NCBI RefSeq assembly: GCF_012927405.1
Contig: NZ_JABBGM010000002.1
Coordinates: 248,001-312,000, forward strand
Length of the DNA: 64,000 nt
Reading direction: 5' to 3'
Source of the DNA: Novosphingobium olei
GTDB taxonomy: Bacteria; Pseudomonadota; Alphaproteobacteria; Sphingomonadales; Sphingomonadaceae
Shown here in pieces: positions 51,826 through 60,767 of this stretch; positions within the stretch are counted from its first letter, which is position 1; each line of letters starts with the position of its first letter. The notes under the pieces were generated by a model, which had not been told where the DNA came from, made no database searches, and saw only the letters and a program-made list of their open reading frames with translations. Made by a program: the position numbers and the translations under genes.

Positions 51826-53256
51826 ATGGCCAAGACTCCGCGCACGCTCTACCAGAAGATCTGGAATTCCCACGTCGTCGAAGATCGCGACGATGGCACC
51901 AGCCTGATCTATATCGACCGCCATCTCGTGCACGAGGTGACGAGCCCGCAGGCATTCGAAAGCCTGCGCGCCGCGGGGCGCAAGGTGCGCCGCCCGGATC
52001 TGACGCTCGCCGTCCCCGATCATAACCTGCCGACCACCGCGCGCCTCGATGCAGCGGGCAACCGCCTGCCGATCGCCGATCCGGAAAGCGCGCAGCAGCT
52101 CGCGATGCTCGAGAAGAACGCCCCTGCCTTCGGCATGCGCTATATCGGCGCGACCGACCGCGAACAGGGCATCGTCCACGTCGTCGGCCCCGAACAGGGC
52201 TTCTCGCTGCCCGGCGCCACGATCGTCTGCGGCGACAGCCACACCGCCTGCCACGGCGGCCTGGGTGCGCTCGCCTTCGGCATCGGCACCAGCGAGGTCG
52301 AGCATGTGCTCGCAACGCAGACCCTGCTGCTCAAGCGGTCGAAGGCCATGGAAGTGCGCGTCGAAGGCCAGCTTGCCCCCGGCGTTTCGGCCAAGGACGT
52401 GGTGCTGCACATCACCGGCGTGCTCGGCGCATCGGGCGGCACCGGCTACGTCATCGAATATACCGGCAACGTGATCCGCGACCTGTCGATCGAAGGCCGC
52501 CTGACCGTGTCGAACATGGCGATCGAACATGGCGCGCGCGCCGGCCTGATCGCGCCCGACCAGAAGACGTTCGATTACCTCAAGGGTCGCCCCTATGCGC
52601 CCAAGGGCGCCGAATGGGACGCCGCCGTCGCGTGGTGGACCAGCCTCGCCACCGATCCGGGCGCCACGTACGACAAGGTGGTCACCATCGACGCGGCGGA
52701 CATTGCGCCTTCGGTCACCTGGGGCACCAGCCCGGAAGACGTGCTGCCGATCACCGGCGTGGTCCCCGCGCCGGAAAGCTTCGCCGATGCATCGAAGCAG
52801 GACGCCGCGCGCAAGTCCCTGGACTACATGGGCCTCGTTCCCGGCCAGCGGCTGCAGGACGTCGAGGTCCAGAACATCTTCATCGGCAGCTGCACCAACA
52901 GCCGCATCGAGGATCTGCGCGCCGCCGCCGCGGTGCTGAAGGGCCGGCGCAAGGCCGACAACGTCCGCTGGGCGATCGTCGTGCCGGGTTCGGGACTCGT
53001 CAAGGAACAGGCCGAAGCCGAAGGGCTCGACCGCGTGTTCACCGAAGCCGGTTTCGAATGGCGCGAGCCGGGCTGCTCGGCCTGCCTCGGCATGAACCCG
53101 GACAAGGTGCCTGCGGGCGAACGCTGCGCGTCGACCAGCAACCGCAACTTCGTCGGACGGCAAGGGCCGGGCGCGCGAACCCACCTCGTCAGCCCGGCAA
53201 TGGCCGCCGCCGCCGCCGTGACCGGCCGTCTGACCGACGTGCGCGAACTGGTCTGA
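51826..53256 (+). CDS. leuC: 3-isopropylmalate dehydratase large subunit
   Basis: LeuC (476 residues) with LeuD isomerises 2-isopropylmalate to 3-isopropylmalate in leucine synthesis. It is an aconitase-superfamily protein with 4Fe-4S ligands Cys356 (GSCTNSR), Cys417 and Cys420 (GCSACLG), and with [29 protein letters not shown] and SSREH-partner blocks in leuD. I chose ATG at 51826 ([13 protein letters not shown]). leuD lies 1.9 kb downstream with three other genes between. Confidence 0.96.
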   Translation: MAKTPRTLYQKIWNSHVVEDRDDGTSLIYIDRHLVHEVTSPQAFESLRAAGRKVRRPDLTLAVPDHNLPTTARLDAAGNRLPIADPESAQQLAMLEKNAPAFGMRYIGATDREQGIVHVVGPEQGFSLPGATIVCGDSHTACHGGLGALAFGIGTSEVEHVLATQTLLLKRSKAMEVRVEGQLAPGVSAKDVVLHITGVLGASGGTGYVIEYTGNVIRDLSIEGRLTVSNMAIEHGARAGLIAPDQKTFDYLKGRPYAPKGAEWDAAVAWWTSLATDPGATYDKVVTIDAADIAPSVTWGTSPEDVLPITGVVPAPESFADASKQDAARKSLDYMGLVPGQRLQDVEVQNIFIGSCTNSRIEDLRAAAAVLKGRRKADNVRWAIVVPGSGLVKEQAEAEGLDRVFTEAGFEWREPGCSACLGMNPDKVPAGERCASTSNRNFVGRQGPGARTHLVSPAMAAAAAVTGRLTDVRELV

Positions 53257-53316
53257 TCGTTTACAGCGCAAGGACCACCGTCTAGCCTCGCTCCCGCTGA
53301 CGGGAAGGGGACGAGG

Positions 53317-54381
53317 ATGGAACTGATCAAGGGCGTGCGCGCGCAGGAGCGGCTGTACGGCGGCGTGCTCTGGCTCGTCTCGTTCGTCTTTGCCGGGTTC
53401 CTGATCGGCCTCGGCAACCTCGTCATCGGCGATCTGCCGCTGGTCGATGAAAGCGTGATTGCCGCGCCTTCGGGGCCGTCCCCGGTCCAGCGCGATCTTC
53501 GGCGCCAGCTCGATGCCGCAACCGTCGATGCCGCGCGGATCGACGACCGGCTTGAGATCCAGCGCCTGCAATTGGCGCAGGCGCAGCGTGCCTCGCAGAC
53601 GGCAAGCGAGACTTTCAGCGCGTGGATCGCCGCGCGCACCGCCACCACCGATCCGCAGCAGGACCCTGAAGTTCTCTCGCGCACCCGCGCGCTCGAACAG
53701 CTCAAGGATACCGAGCGCACGATCCAGGGCCGCATCGCCACGCTGGAGAACGAAAAGGCGCCGCTCGAACAGCGCATGATCGCGCTGCGCCAGGCGCAAT
53801 ATGCGGCCGAGCGCGATGCGCTGCCCGCGCAGGAACGGGCGCGCTTTGCCCAGGAGCTGCGCGTTTTCGGCCTGCGCCTTGCCATCACCCTGCCCATGCT
53901 GGGGGCGGCGGTCTGGCTGGTGCTGAAGAAGCGGCAGAGCGACTACTGGCCCATCGCGCGCGGCTTCGTGCTGGCCGCCGTGTTCGTGTTCTTCGTCGAG
54001 TTGGTGCCGTACCTGCCGAGCTATGGCGGCTATGTCCGCTATGCCGTGGGCATCGTGCTGACGCTGGCGGCCGGGCATTTCCTGATCCGCAACATGCGCG
54101 CCTGGCTTGCCAGCCGGCAGGCGGCCGAGGCCCAGAACGAGGCCGAGCGGCGCGCCCGGGTCGATCAGGACGAAGCCTTTCGCAAGATGGTGGCCAAGGT
54201 CTGCCCCGGCTGCGATCGCCCGATCGCGAGCACGGGCGATGCCGAAGCCAACTTCTGCGTGCATTGCGGGCTGACGCTGTTCGACCACTGCCACGCCTGC
54301 AACACGCGCAAGATGGCCTTCTTCCGCTATTGCATGACCTGCGGCACGCCATCGGACGACAAGGCAACCGCGCCCGCGTGA
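53317..54381 (+). CDS. Membrane protein with coiled coil and C-terminal zinc ribbons
   Basis: A 354-residue protein that I cannot assign to a family. It has an N-terminal membrane helix (GVLWLVSFVFAGFLIGLGNL), a periplasmic or cytoplasmic coiled coil (about 53-175), a group of three helices (about 187-260), a charged segment AEAQNEAERRARVDQDEAFR and a cysteine-rich tail with CPGCDRPI, CVHCG, CHAC and CMTCG, which is probably two zinc ribbons. It lies between leuC and leuD and overlaps the glycosylase gene (GTGA). Confidence 0.8.
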   Translation: MELIKGVRAQERLYGGVLWLVSFVFAGFLIGLGNLVIGDLPLVDESVIAAPSGPSPVQRDLRRQLDAATVDAARIDDRLEIQRLQLAQAQRASQTASETFSAWIAARTATTDPQQDPEVLSRTRALEQLKDTERTIQGRIATLENEKAPLEQRMIALRQAQYAAERDALPAQERARFAQELRVFGLRLAITLPMLGAAVWLVLKKRQSDYWPIARGFVLAAVFVFFVELVPYLPSYGGYVRYAVGIVLTLAAGHFLIRNMRAWLASRQAAEAQNEAERRARVDQDEAFRKMVAKVCPGCDRPIASTGDAEANFCVHCGLTLFDHCHACNTRKMAFFRYCMTCGTPSDDKATAPA

Positions 54382-54878
54382 ACCACAGCCTCAAATCCGC
54401 CTTCGCCCCTGTCGTTTCCCCCGACACCCGCGTGCTCGTCTGCGGCAGCCTGCCGGGCGAAGCCTCGCTCAGGGCCGGGCGCTATTACGCCAATCCGCGC
54501 AACCAGTTCTGGCAATTGATCGGCGGCGCAATCGGGTGCGATCTGGTGGCCCTCGATTACGAGGCGCGGCTCGTTGCCCTGCTTGCGGCCGGCGTGGGCC
54601 TGTGGGACAGTGTCGCCCGGGCCACGCGGCAGGGCAGCCTCGACACCGCGATCCGCGCGGTCGAGGCCGCGCCCCTGGCCGCACTCGCCGCCACTTTGCC
54701 CGATTTGCGCGCCATCGCCTTCAACGGCGGCACATCGTGGCGCATCGGCCGCCGCCAGTTCGGGCCTGAAAGCGCGCTCGCGCTCGTTCAGCTTCCGTCC
54801 AGCAGCCCGGCCTATTGCCGCGTTTCGGTCCACGAAAAGCAGCAGGCGTGGAACGACTTGCGGAAATTCCTGCGCTGA
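54378..54878 (+). CDS. Uracil-DNA-glycosylase-superfamily DNA glycosylase (deoxyinosine type)
   Basis: A 166-residue single-domain DNA glycosylase of the UDG superfamily, close to the deoxyinosine (hypoxanthine)-DNA glycosylase group: LVCGSLPGEASLRAGRYYAN, NQFWQLIGGAIG, GVGLWDSVARATRQGSLDTA, IAFNGGTSW and LPSSSPAY. It would remove deaminated bases such as hypoxanthine. GTG start overlaps the zinc-ribbon gene. The link with leucine genes is probably only positional. Confidence 0.88.
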   Translation: MNHSLKSAFAPVVSPDTRVLVCGSLPGEASLRAGRYYANPRNQFWQLIGGAIGCDLVALDYEARLVALLAAGVGLWDSVARATRQGSLDTAIRAVEAAPLAALAATLPDLRAIAFNGGTSWRIGRRQFGPESALALVQLPSSSPAYCRVSVHEKQQAWNDLRKFLR

Positions 54879-54942
54879 ATCTTGAAATTGGCGGCTGGGG
54901 CGTCGACACTGGCGTGCCAGACCAGAGAGGGAGCGACGACGC

Positions 54943-55107
54943 GTGACGAAGAAGAGCGACAACTGGACCGGCAAGGCTGCCATGGCTGGCGCCGCCATCG
55001 GCTCGGCCGCGATCGCCGCAGCCCTCCTCTATACCTCTCGCCGCAAGGAGCGCGCCGAAAAGGCCGCGCCCAAGGCGCCCCCCGTGGATGCGCCCGAAAC
55101 CGACTGA
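54943..55107 (+). CDS. 54-residue single-helix membrane protein
   Basis: GTG at 54943 follows GAGAGGGAG and opens 54 codons. The product has a basic N-terminus (MTKKSDNWTGKAAMAGAAIG), one helix SAAIAAALLYTSRRK of membrane length together with the preceding Gly/Ala run, and a charged tail with APKAPPVDAPETD. No family is recognised. It precedes leuD by 55 bases on the same strand and is a plausible real gene by its ribosome site and codon use. Confidence 0.68.
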   Translation: MTKKSDNWTGKAAMAGAAIGSAAIAAALLYTSRRKERAEKAAPKAPPVDAPETD

Positions 55108-55162
55108 CGCAGGCCCAATTCCGGTGTTGCATGGCGCTTTGCCGCGCGTATAGCGAAGCGTC

Positions 55163-55765
55163 ATGGAACCCGTGAACCAGATCGAAGGCCGCGCCTATCC
55201 GTTCGGCCTGAAGAATGTCGATACCGACGTGATCATTCCCGCGCGCTGGCTGAAGACGATCAGCCGCGAAGGGCTGGGCAAGGGCGCGTTCGAGGCGATC
55301 CGCCAGGATCCCGACAACCTGTTCGACAGCCCCGAGTATGCGGGTTCGCCGATCCTTGTCGCGGGCGACAACTTCGGCTGCGGTTCCAGCCGCGAACACG
55401 CCGCCTGGGCGCTGGGCGACATGGGCATCAAGGCGGTGATCGCGCCTTCGTTCTCGGACATCTTTTCGGGCAATGCCTTCAAGAACGGCATCCTCACCGT
55501 GGTCCTGCCGCAGGAAGCGGTCGACCGGCTGGTCGAAGTCGCCAAGACCGACACCATCCACATCGATCTTGAAAACCAGACGGTGACGACGCCCTTCCAG
55601 GATCGCTTCACCTTCGAGATCGATCCGTTCCGCAAGCACTGCCTGCTCAATGGGTTGGACGAAGTCGGCCTCACGCTCGCCCGTGATGCCGCGATTTCCA
55701 GCTACGAGGCGAAGCTTGCCGGAGAGCGTGGCTTCTTGACCCACGGCACGGCCGTCGCGGCTTAA
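55163..55765 (+). CDS. leuD: 3-isopropylmalate dehydratase small subunit
   Basis: LeuD (200 residues) is the swivelling-domain subunit that partners LeuC. The blocks [57 protein letters not shown] and [20 protein letters not shown] are the standard family set. The stop TAA falls inside the TTAAC palindrome at 55762-55777, so that operator belongs to the next gene. Confidence 0.96.
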   Translation: MEPVNQIEGRAYPFGLKNVDTDVIIPARWLKTISREGLGKGAFEAIRQDPDNLFDSPEYAGSPILVAGDNFGCGSSREHAAWALGDMGIKAVIAPSFSDIFSGNAFKNGILTVVLPQEAVDRLVEVAKTDTIHIDLENQTVTTPFQDRFTFEIDPFRKHCLLNGLDEVGLTLARDAAISSYEAKLAGERGFLTHGTAVAA

Positions 55766-55777
55766 CTGTCCGGTTAA
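55762..55777. promoter_or_regulatory. Palindromic operator upstream of the quinone oxidoreductase gene
   Basis: TTAACTGTCCGGTTAA is an inverted repeat that differs by one base from the site at 10760-10775. It overlaps the leuD stop and lies 96 bases before the oxidoreductase ATG. The shared site suggests one TetR-like repressor controls both. Confidence 0.55.
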
Positions 55778-55873
55778 TTACCGCTTTCCTTCGCGCGGGA
55801 AACTTGCTTTTCTGATCCCTGCAACCCGGCGCGCTGCGACGCGCCGGCCATCGACATGCGGGAGAACAGATAG

Positions 55874-56869
55874 ATGAAGGCCTTGCAGACCCACGCCGTG
55901 GGCGGACCCGATACGCTCGTCCTGGACGATCTGCCCGATCCGGTCGCCGGTCCCGGCCAGGTCGTGGTCGCGGTCAAGGCGTGCTCGATCAACTTCCCCG
56001 ACACGCTGATGATCCGCGACATGTACCAGTTCAAGCCACCGCGGCCGTTCTCGCCCGGTGGTGAGCTCGCCGGCGTGATCGACAGCGTGGGCGAAGGCGT
56101 GACCGAGTGGAAGGTCGGCGACCGCGTGATCGCGATGGTCGGCAACGGCGGCCTGCGCGAAAAGGTCATTGCCGATCCTGCGCGCCTGTTCGCGCTGCCC
56201 GAAGGCGTCGATTTCGAAACCGGCGCGTCGTTGCTGATGACCTATGGCACCAACATCCACGGCCTGGTCGATCGCGGCCAGATCAAGGCGGGCGATACCG
56301 TGCTCGTGCTCGGCGCGGCGGGCGGCATCGGCCTTGCCGCGATCGAACTGTCCAAGGCCTTCGGCGCCCGCGTGGTCGCCGCCGTGTCGACCGAGGAAAA
56401 GGGCAAGATCGCCCGCGAAGCCGGGGCCGACGAAGTCGTGATCTACCCCCGCGCGCCGCTCGACAAGGCGCAGTCGAAGGAACTGGCCGACGCGTTCAAG
56501 GCCGCTTGCGGCCCCAACGGCGCGGACATCGTCTACGACGTGATCGGCGGCGATTATTCCGAACCGGCCGTGCGCGCCATCGCCTGGGAAGGCCGCTTCC
56601 TCGTGATCGGCTTCACCGCCGGCATCGCCAAGCTGCCGCTCAACCTCACCCTGCTCAAGGCCTGCGACGTGCGCGGCGTGTTCTGGGGGGCATGGACCGC
56701 GCGCGAACCGCAGAAGTTCAAGGACGAAGTCGCGCAGCTGTTCGAGATGGTCAAGCAGGGCAAGATCGCCCCGCGCGTCTCGGCCCGCTTCCCGCTCGAA
56801 CGCGGTGGCGAGGCGATCGCCATGCTCGAAAACCGCCAGGCCGTGGGCAAGGTCGTGGTGACGATGTAA
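55874..56869 (+). CDS. NADPH:quinone oxidoreductase family protein
   Basis: A 331-residue zinc-free medium-chain reductase: GroES-like half with PGQVVVAVKACSINFPDTLM and GGELAGVIDSVGEGV, then the Rossmann half with VLGAAGGIGLAAIELSKAFG (AAGGIG cofactor loop) and GADEVVIYPRAPL. It probably reduces quinones or other enones with NADPH. GGGAG precedes the ATG at 55874. A TTAAC-type operator shared with a nitroreductase lies upstream. Confidence 0.92.
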   Translation: MKALQTHAVGGPDTLVLDDLPDPVAGPGQVVVAVKACSINFPDTLMIRDMYQFKPPRPFSPGGELAGVIDSVGEGVTEWKVGDRVIAMVGNGGLREKVIADPARLFALPEGVDFETGASLLMTYGTNIHGLVDRGQIKAGDTVLVLGAAGGIGLAAIELSKAFGARVVAAVSTEEKGKIAREAGADEVVIYPRAPLDKAQSKELADAFKAACGPNGADIVYDVIGGDYSEPAVRAIAWEGRFLVIGFTAGIAKLPLNLTLLKACDVRGVFWGAWTAREPQKFKDEVAQLFEMVKQGKIAPRVSARFPLERGGEAIAMLENRQAVGKVVVTM

Positions 56870-56894
56870 TCCTGCACACGGGAAGGGCGGATGC

Positions 56895-57569
56895 TCAGGC
56901 TTCGTCCTTCCCGCCATAGGTCGGCAGGCCCAGCTTCCAGTGGATCGCGGCGCCGCGCAGGGCAAACCCGCCCAGCGCGGCCACCGGCCAGACCAGCGCG
57001 TTGGGCAGGCCCAGCGTCTTGCCCGCAGCGCACAGCAGCGAGGACAGCGCCGCGGCGGTTACATAGAGTTCGGGCCGCATCAGAATCGACGGGCGCCCGG
57101 CCAGCACGTCGCGGATCACCCCGCCCACGCAGCCGGTGATCACCCCCATCAGCATCGCCGGCACCGGCGCCACGCCATAAGCCAGCGCCTTGGCCGTCCC
57201 CAGCACGGCGTAGGCGCCCAGGCCCACCGCATCGGCCCAGTCGAGCATCGGCCAGTCGTAGTTCGAGGCCGCCCACCAGCGGCTGGGCGTCACCCACACC
57301 ACCAGCGCCACGCCCAGGCATACCGGCGCGACCAGCGGATCGCGCACCCAGAACACCGGCGCGCCGATCAGCAGGTCGCGCACCGATCCGCCGCCGACCC
57401 CGGTGATCAGCGCGAAGAAGGTCATCGTCACCAGCGTCTGCCGCAACCGCGCCGCCAGCAGCGCGCCCGACAGCGCGAACACGCCGACCCCGATCAGGTC
57501 GAGCAGGCCGAGCACGGCGGTGAGCGAGGGCGTGGGCAGGATCGGGCCGGGAAGGATCGGAGCGGGCAT
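56895..57569 (-). CDS. Trimeric intracellular cation (TRIC) channel family protein
   Basis: A 224-residue membrane protein of the TRIC/UPF0126 (YicG) family. The twofold repeat is visible: LDLIGVGVFALSGALLAARL with ITGVGGGSVRDLLIG, then LGAYAVLGTAKALAYGVAP with ITGCVGGVIRDVLAG. Bacterial TRIC homologues conduct K+ and are homotrimers. Start ATG at 57569 (GTG at 57572 is adjacent). It is convergent with the quinone oxidoreductase gene, 25 bases apart. Confidence 0.92.
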   Translation of the reverse strand: MPAPILPGPILPTPSLTAVLGLLDLIGVGVFALSGALLAARLRQTLVTMTFFALITGVGGGSVRDLLIGAPVFWVRDPLVAPVCLGVALVVWVTPSRWWAASNYDWPMLDWADAVGLGAYAVLGTAKALAYGVAPVPAMLMGVITGCVGGVIRDVLAGRPSILMRPELYVTAAALSSLLCAAGKTLGLPNALVWPVAALGGFALRGAAIHWKLGLPTYGGKDEA

Positions 57570-57626
57570 CACCCGGCGTCTAGCATTCGCAGGCCCCGCT
57601 CCGCCAGCCCGTCGGGCCCGCGCGGT

Positions 57627-59117
57627 TCAGTGCGGCCGCTCGACCAGCGTGATCGCGGCCGTCCCGCTCGCCTTCACCGGCAGGTAAAGCCCCTGGCCCG
57701 CCGCGATCAGCGTGCCCGTTTCCACCTCGTCGATCTGCGCGCGGATCAGCAGCGCCCCTTCGCGCTTCTGTTCGATCGCGCGGTCGATCTTGCCGATCAG
57801 CTTGTCATAATCCTTGGCGAAATCCTGCGCGAGCGCGTCGGCGATCACCCCGTTGACTTCGGGCAGGCTGGCCAGCTTGAGCAGCAGTTCGGTGCCCACG
57901 CCGTCGGTCGCGCCGTCCACCGACAGGTCGACGAAGCGCACCTTGCGCGAATTGGGGGCATTGGTCGGCGTGCCGGTCAACCACACGGTGCCGCGTGACG
58001 TGCCGAGGCGGTTGGCCACGTCGCTTGCGGAAAACTGCACGCCCACCGCGATCTTGCCATGCCCGGTGCCATAGGCGGTAACCTTGCCGAACTGCGCGCG
58101 GACCGGCCCCACGCCGGGAATGTCGAACGGGCGGACCGAACGCTTGACCAGCGCCTTGGCGATCACCGGCTCCAGCTCGCGATAGTCCGCGATAACCGGG
58201 ATGAAGAACACCAGCTTGCCCGCCCGCCGGTCAAGCGGGGAGGGCGCGGGCAGGGGCTTCGGTGCGGGATCGGCGGGGCGCGGCCCGACGAACGTCTCGG
58301 TCGTCGCCGTCATGCCCAGGTCCAGCCGCAGCTTGCCCCCGCGCGCCGCATCGCCTTCCACGCGGTATCCGCCATAGTGCAGCTTGTCGGGCGTGATGCG
58401 CATCCACACCGGTGGATTTTCGCGGTTGAGCTGCAGCGAGGTGAACGCCTGCGCCCAGGCGTTGGCCACTTCACCGCGCAGGTTCAGCTTGGCGACCTCG
58501 CGCTCCACCGTGCGTTCGACGTCCTTGATCACCGGCGCCAGCTTCTCGTTCGCCTTGTCGGTAAAGCGGATGCGCTGGCCCAGGAAATCGATGCCGGGCT
58601 CGGTGGTCCAGCCATATTCGATCCGCACCTTGGCGCGCGGGTTCCAGTCCCGGGCAAGGTCCAGCCGCACCACCGCGCGCACTTGCGCATCGGCGCTCGC
58701 CGTTTCCTTCAGCATGCCGGCCACATTGCGCGCATGGACCACGGCGTGGATCGGCATCGTCACGATGAAGTCCGACCCCCGGCCCGACAGCGACAGCGCC
58801 CCGCGCGTCACCTGCCCTTGCAGGTCGCATTTCAGCTTCGGCGTCTTCACCTTGACCACCAGCAGCTTGACCTTGCTCGATGTCACGCAGGTCTTGCCGC
58901 GCTCGTCGATCGTCCACAGCAGCCGCGGCACCGCGCTTTCCAGCGAAGTGCGGAACAGCGCGAGCCGCGCTTCGACCGGCACCGCGATGTGCGATTTCTG
59001 CGCCGGCGGATCGAACCCGTCGGTCGCGCGCGGCGGTGGCGTGAACTTCGCCTGGCGCCCGCACGAAGCGAGTGCGAGCGCGGTCATGGCAAGCGTGATG
59101 AACCTGCTCTGCTGCAT
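57627..59117 (-). CDS. DUF4403 family lipoprotein
   Basis: This 496-residue exported protein has a short signal with lipobox LALASC (Cys19) and then the DUF4403 region, a long beta-rich repeat protein related to lipid-binding TULIP-like folds by general form (inference). Blocks include HIAVPVEARLALFRTSLESA, LQLNRENPPVWMRITPDKLH, LGMTATTETFVGPRPADPAP and TGTPTNAPNSRKVRFVDLSV. It probably sits at the outer membrane; function unknown. The ATG at 59117 follows GGGGGC. A tandem repeat lies upstream. Confidence 0.85.
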   Translation of the reverse strand: MQQSRFITLAMTALALASCGRQAKFTPPPRATDGFDPPAQKSHIAVPVEARLALFRTSLESAVPRLLWTIDERGKTCVTSSKVKLLVVKVKTPKLKCDLQGQVTRGALSLSGRGSDFIVTMPIHAVVHARNVAGMLKETASADAQVRAVVRLDLARDWNPRAKVRIEYGWTTEPGIDFLGQRIRFTDKANEKLAPVIKDVERTVEREVAKLNLRGEVANAWAQAFTSLQLNRENPPVWMRITPDKLHYGGYRVEGDAARGGKLRLDLGMTATTETFVGPRPADPAPKPLPAPSPLDRRAGKLVFFIPVIADYRELEPVIAKALVKRSVRPFDIPGVGPVRAQFGKVTAYGTGHGKIAVGVQFSASDVANRLGTSRGTVWLTGTPTNAPNSRKVRFVDLSVDGATDGVGTELLLKLASLPEVNGVIADALAQDFAKDYDKLIGKIDRAIEQKREGALLIRAQIDEVETGTLIAAGQGLYLPVKASGTAAITLVERPH

Positions 59118-59156
59118 TTGGCCCCCTTCGGACAGGATACCTGCCCGCGCGCACAA

Positions 59157-59266
59157 TGCAAAAAGCGCCATCCGGTTTCCCGATGACGCGTGCAAAAGAC
59201 GCCATCCGGTTTCCCGATGCCGCATGCAAAAAGCGCCATCCGGTTTCCCGATAACGCATGCAAAAA
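59157..59266. repeat. 34-bp tandem repeat array, about three copies
   Basis: GCCATCCGGTTTCCCGAT starts at 59167, 59201 and 59235, an exact 34-base period, each copy preceded by GCAAAA. The final GCAAAAAGGG runs into the lpdA terminator, so the array may have grown from the terminator's edge. It fills the gap between DUF4403 and lpdA. Confidence 0.9.
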
Positions 59267-59293
59267 GGGCCGCCCGGTCGCCCGGACGGCCCC
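59264..59293 (-). terminator. Rho-independent terminator of lpdA
   Basis: On the minus strand GGGGCCGTCCGGGCGACCGG with CGGCCC forms a GC-rich hairpin followed by TTTTT, about 30 bases after the lpdA stop. It ends the odhA-odhB-lpdA transcript. Confidence 0.85.
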
Positions 59294-59321
59294 TCGCTCA
59301 CCGTGGATGGAGGTGGAGCGA

Positions 59322-60722
59322 TCAGATGTGGATCGGCTTGCCCTGCACGCCCATCGCCGCTTCCTTCAGCGCTTCCGAATGGGTCGGGTGCGCGTGGCAG
59401 GTATAGGCGATGTCTTCGCTCGTCGCGCCATATTCCATGGCGAGCGCAGCTTCGGCGATCATCGTGCCGGCAACCGATGCGATCGCCCAGACGCCCAGCA
59501 CGCGGTCGGTCTTGGCGTCCGCGATCACCTTTACGAAGCCATCAGGCTCGTGGTTGGTCTTGGCGCGGCTGTTGGCAAGCATCGGGAACTTCGAAACCTT
59601 GATCTCGCCCTTTTCCTTCGCGGCTTCCTCGGTCAGGCCGACGCCGGCGAATTCGGGGAAGGTGTAGACCACGCCCGGGATCACGTCGTGGTTCACGATG
59701 CCGGTGAGGCCAGCGATGTTCTCGGCGACGGCAATGCCTTCGTCCTCGGCCTTGTGCGCCAGCATCGGACCCGGAATGCAGTCGCCGATCGCCCACACGC
59801 CGTCGACTTTGGTGGCAAAGTCGTGGTCGGTTTCGATCTGGCCGCGCGCGTTGAGTTCGAGGCCGATCTTGTCGAGGCCCAGGCCATCCACGTTCGGACG
59901 GCGGCCGATCGCCACCAGCACGCAGTCGGCTTCGATCGTCGCCGCATCGCCGCCCTTGGCCGGCTCGACGGTGAGGGTGGCCTTCGCGCCGTCCACGGCA
60001 ACGCCCGTCACCTTGGTGCCGAGCTTCAGCTCCATGCCCTGCTTCTTGAATATCTTGGCGGCTTCCTTGCGCACGTCACCGTCCATGCCGGGCAGCAGCT
60101 GGTCCAGGAATTCGACCACGGTGACCTTGGCGCCCAGGCGGCGCCACACCGAGCCCAGCTCCAGCCCGATCACGCCGCCGCCGATCACCACCAGGTGCTC
60201 GGGCACCTTCTTCAGCGCGAGCGCGCCGGTGCTGTCGACGATCACGCCGGCATCGTTGTCCACGCTCACGCCCGGCAGCGGGGTCACGCTCGAACCTGTG
60301 GCGATGACGATGTTCTTCGCCGTCACCTTCTGCCCTGCCACGGTGACGCTGTGCGCGTCTTCGAAGCTGGCATAGCCCTTGAGCCAGGTGACCTTGTTCT
60401 TCTTGAACAGGAACTCGATGCCCCCGGTCAGCTGCTTGACCGAATCCAGCTTCTGCGCCTGCATCGCGTCGAGATCGAGCGTCACTTCGCCGGTCTTGAT
60501 GCCATAGCTCGCAAACGTGCCGTTCTTCGCCTCGTCGAACTTCTCCGAGCCGTGCAGCAGCGCCTTCGAAGGAATGCACCCGACGTTGAGGCAGGTCCCG
60601 CCCAGCGTCTCCCGCCCTTCCGCACACGCGGTCTTCAGGCCCAGCTGCGCCGCGCGGATGGCCGCGACATAGCCGCCGGGGCCGGCACCGATGACAAGGA
60701 CGTCGTAATCGTATTCAGCCAT
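59322..60722 (-). CDS. lpdA: Dihydrolipoyl dehydrogenase (E3)
   Basis: E3 (466 residues) reoxidises dihydrolipoamide with NAD+ for 2-oxoglutarate dehydrogenase and other complexes. It shows the FAD fold VLVIGAGPGGYVAAIRAAQL, redox disulfide GGTCLNVGCIPSKALL, NAD fold VVIGGGVIGLELGSVW, GDCIPGPMLAHKAEDEG and the C-terminal interface with the base TCHAHPTHSEAL. It follows odhB by 45 bases and ends in a strong terminator after a short repeat. Confidence 0.97.
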   Translation of the reverse strand: MAEYDYDVLVIGAGPGGYVAAIRAAQLGLKTACAEGRETLGGTCLNVGCIPSKALLHGSEKFDEAKNGTFASYGIKTGEVTLDLDAMQAQKLDSVKQLTGGIEFLFKKNKVTWLKGYASFEDAHSVTVAGQKVTAKNIVIATGSSVTPLPGVSVDNDAGVIVDSTGALALKKVPEHLVVIGGGVIGLELGSVWRRLGAKVTVVEFLDQLLPGMDGDVRKEAAKIFKKQGMELKLGTKVTGVAVDGAKATLTVEPAKGGDAATIEADCVLVAIGRRPNVDGLGLDKIGLELNARGQIETDHDFATKVDGVWAIGDCIPGPMLAHKAEDEGIAVAENIAGLTGIVNHDVIPGVVYTFPEFAGVGLTEEAAKEKGEIKVSKFPMLANSRAKTNHEPDGFVKVIADAKTDRVLGVWAIASVAGTMIAEAALAMEYGATSEDIAYTCHAHPTHSEALKEAAMGVQGKPIHI

Positions 60723-60767
60723 TGCTTGGCTCCTTCAGATCCTCCCTTTGAAGGGGAGGATTCAATA

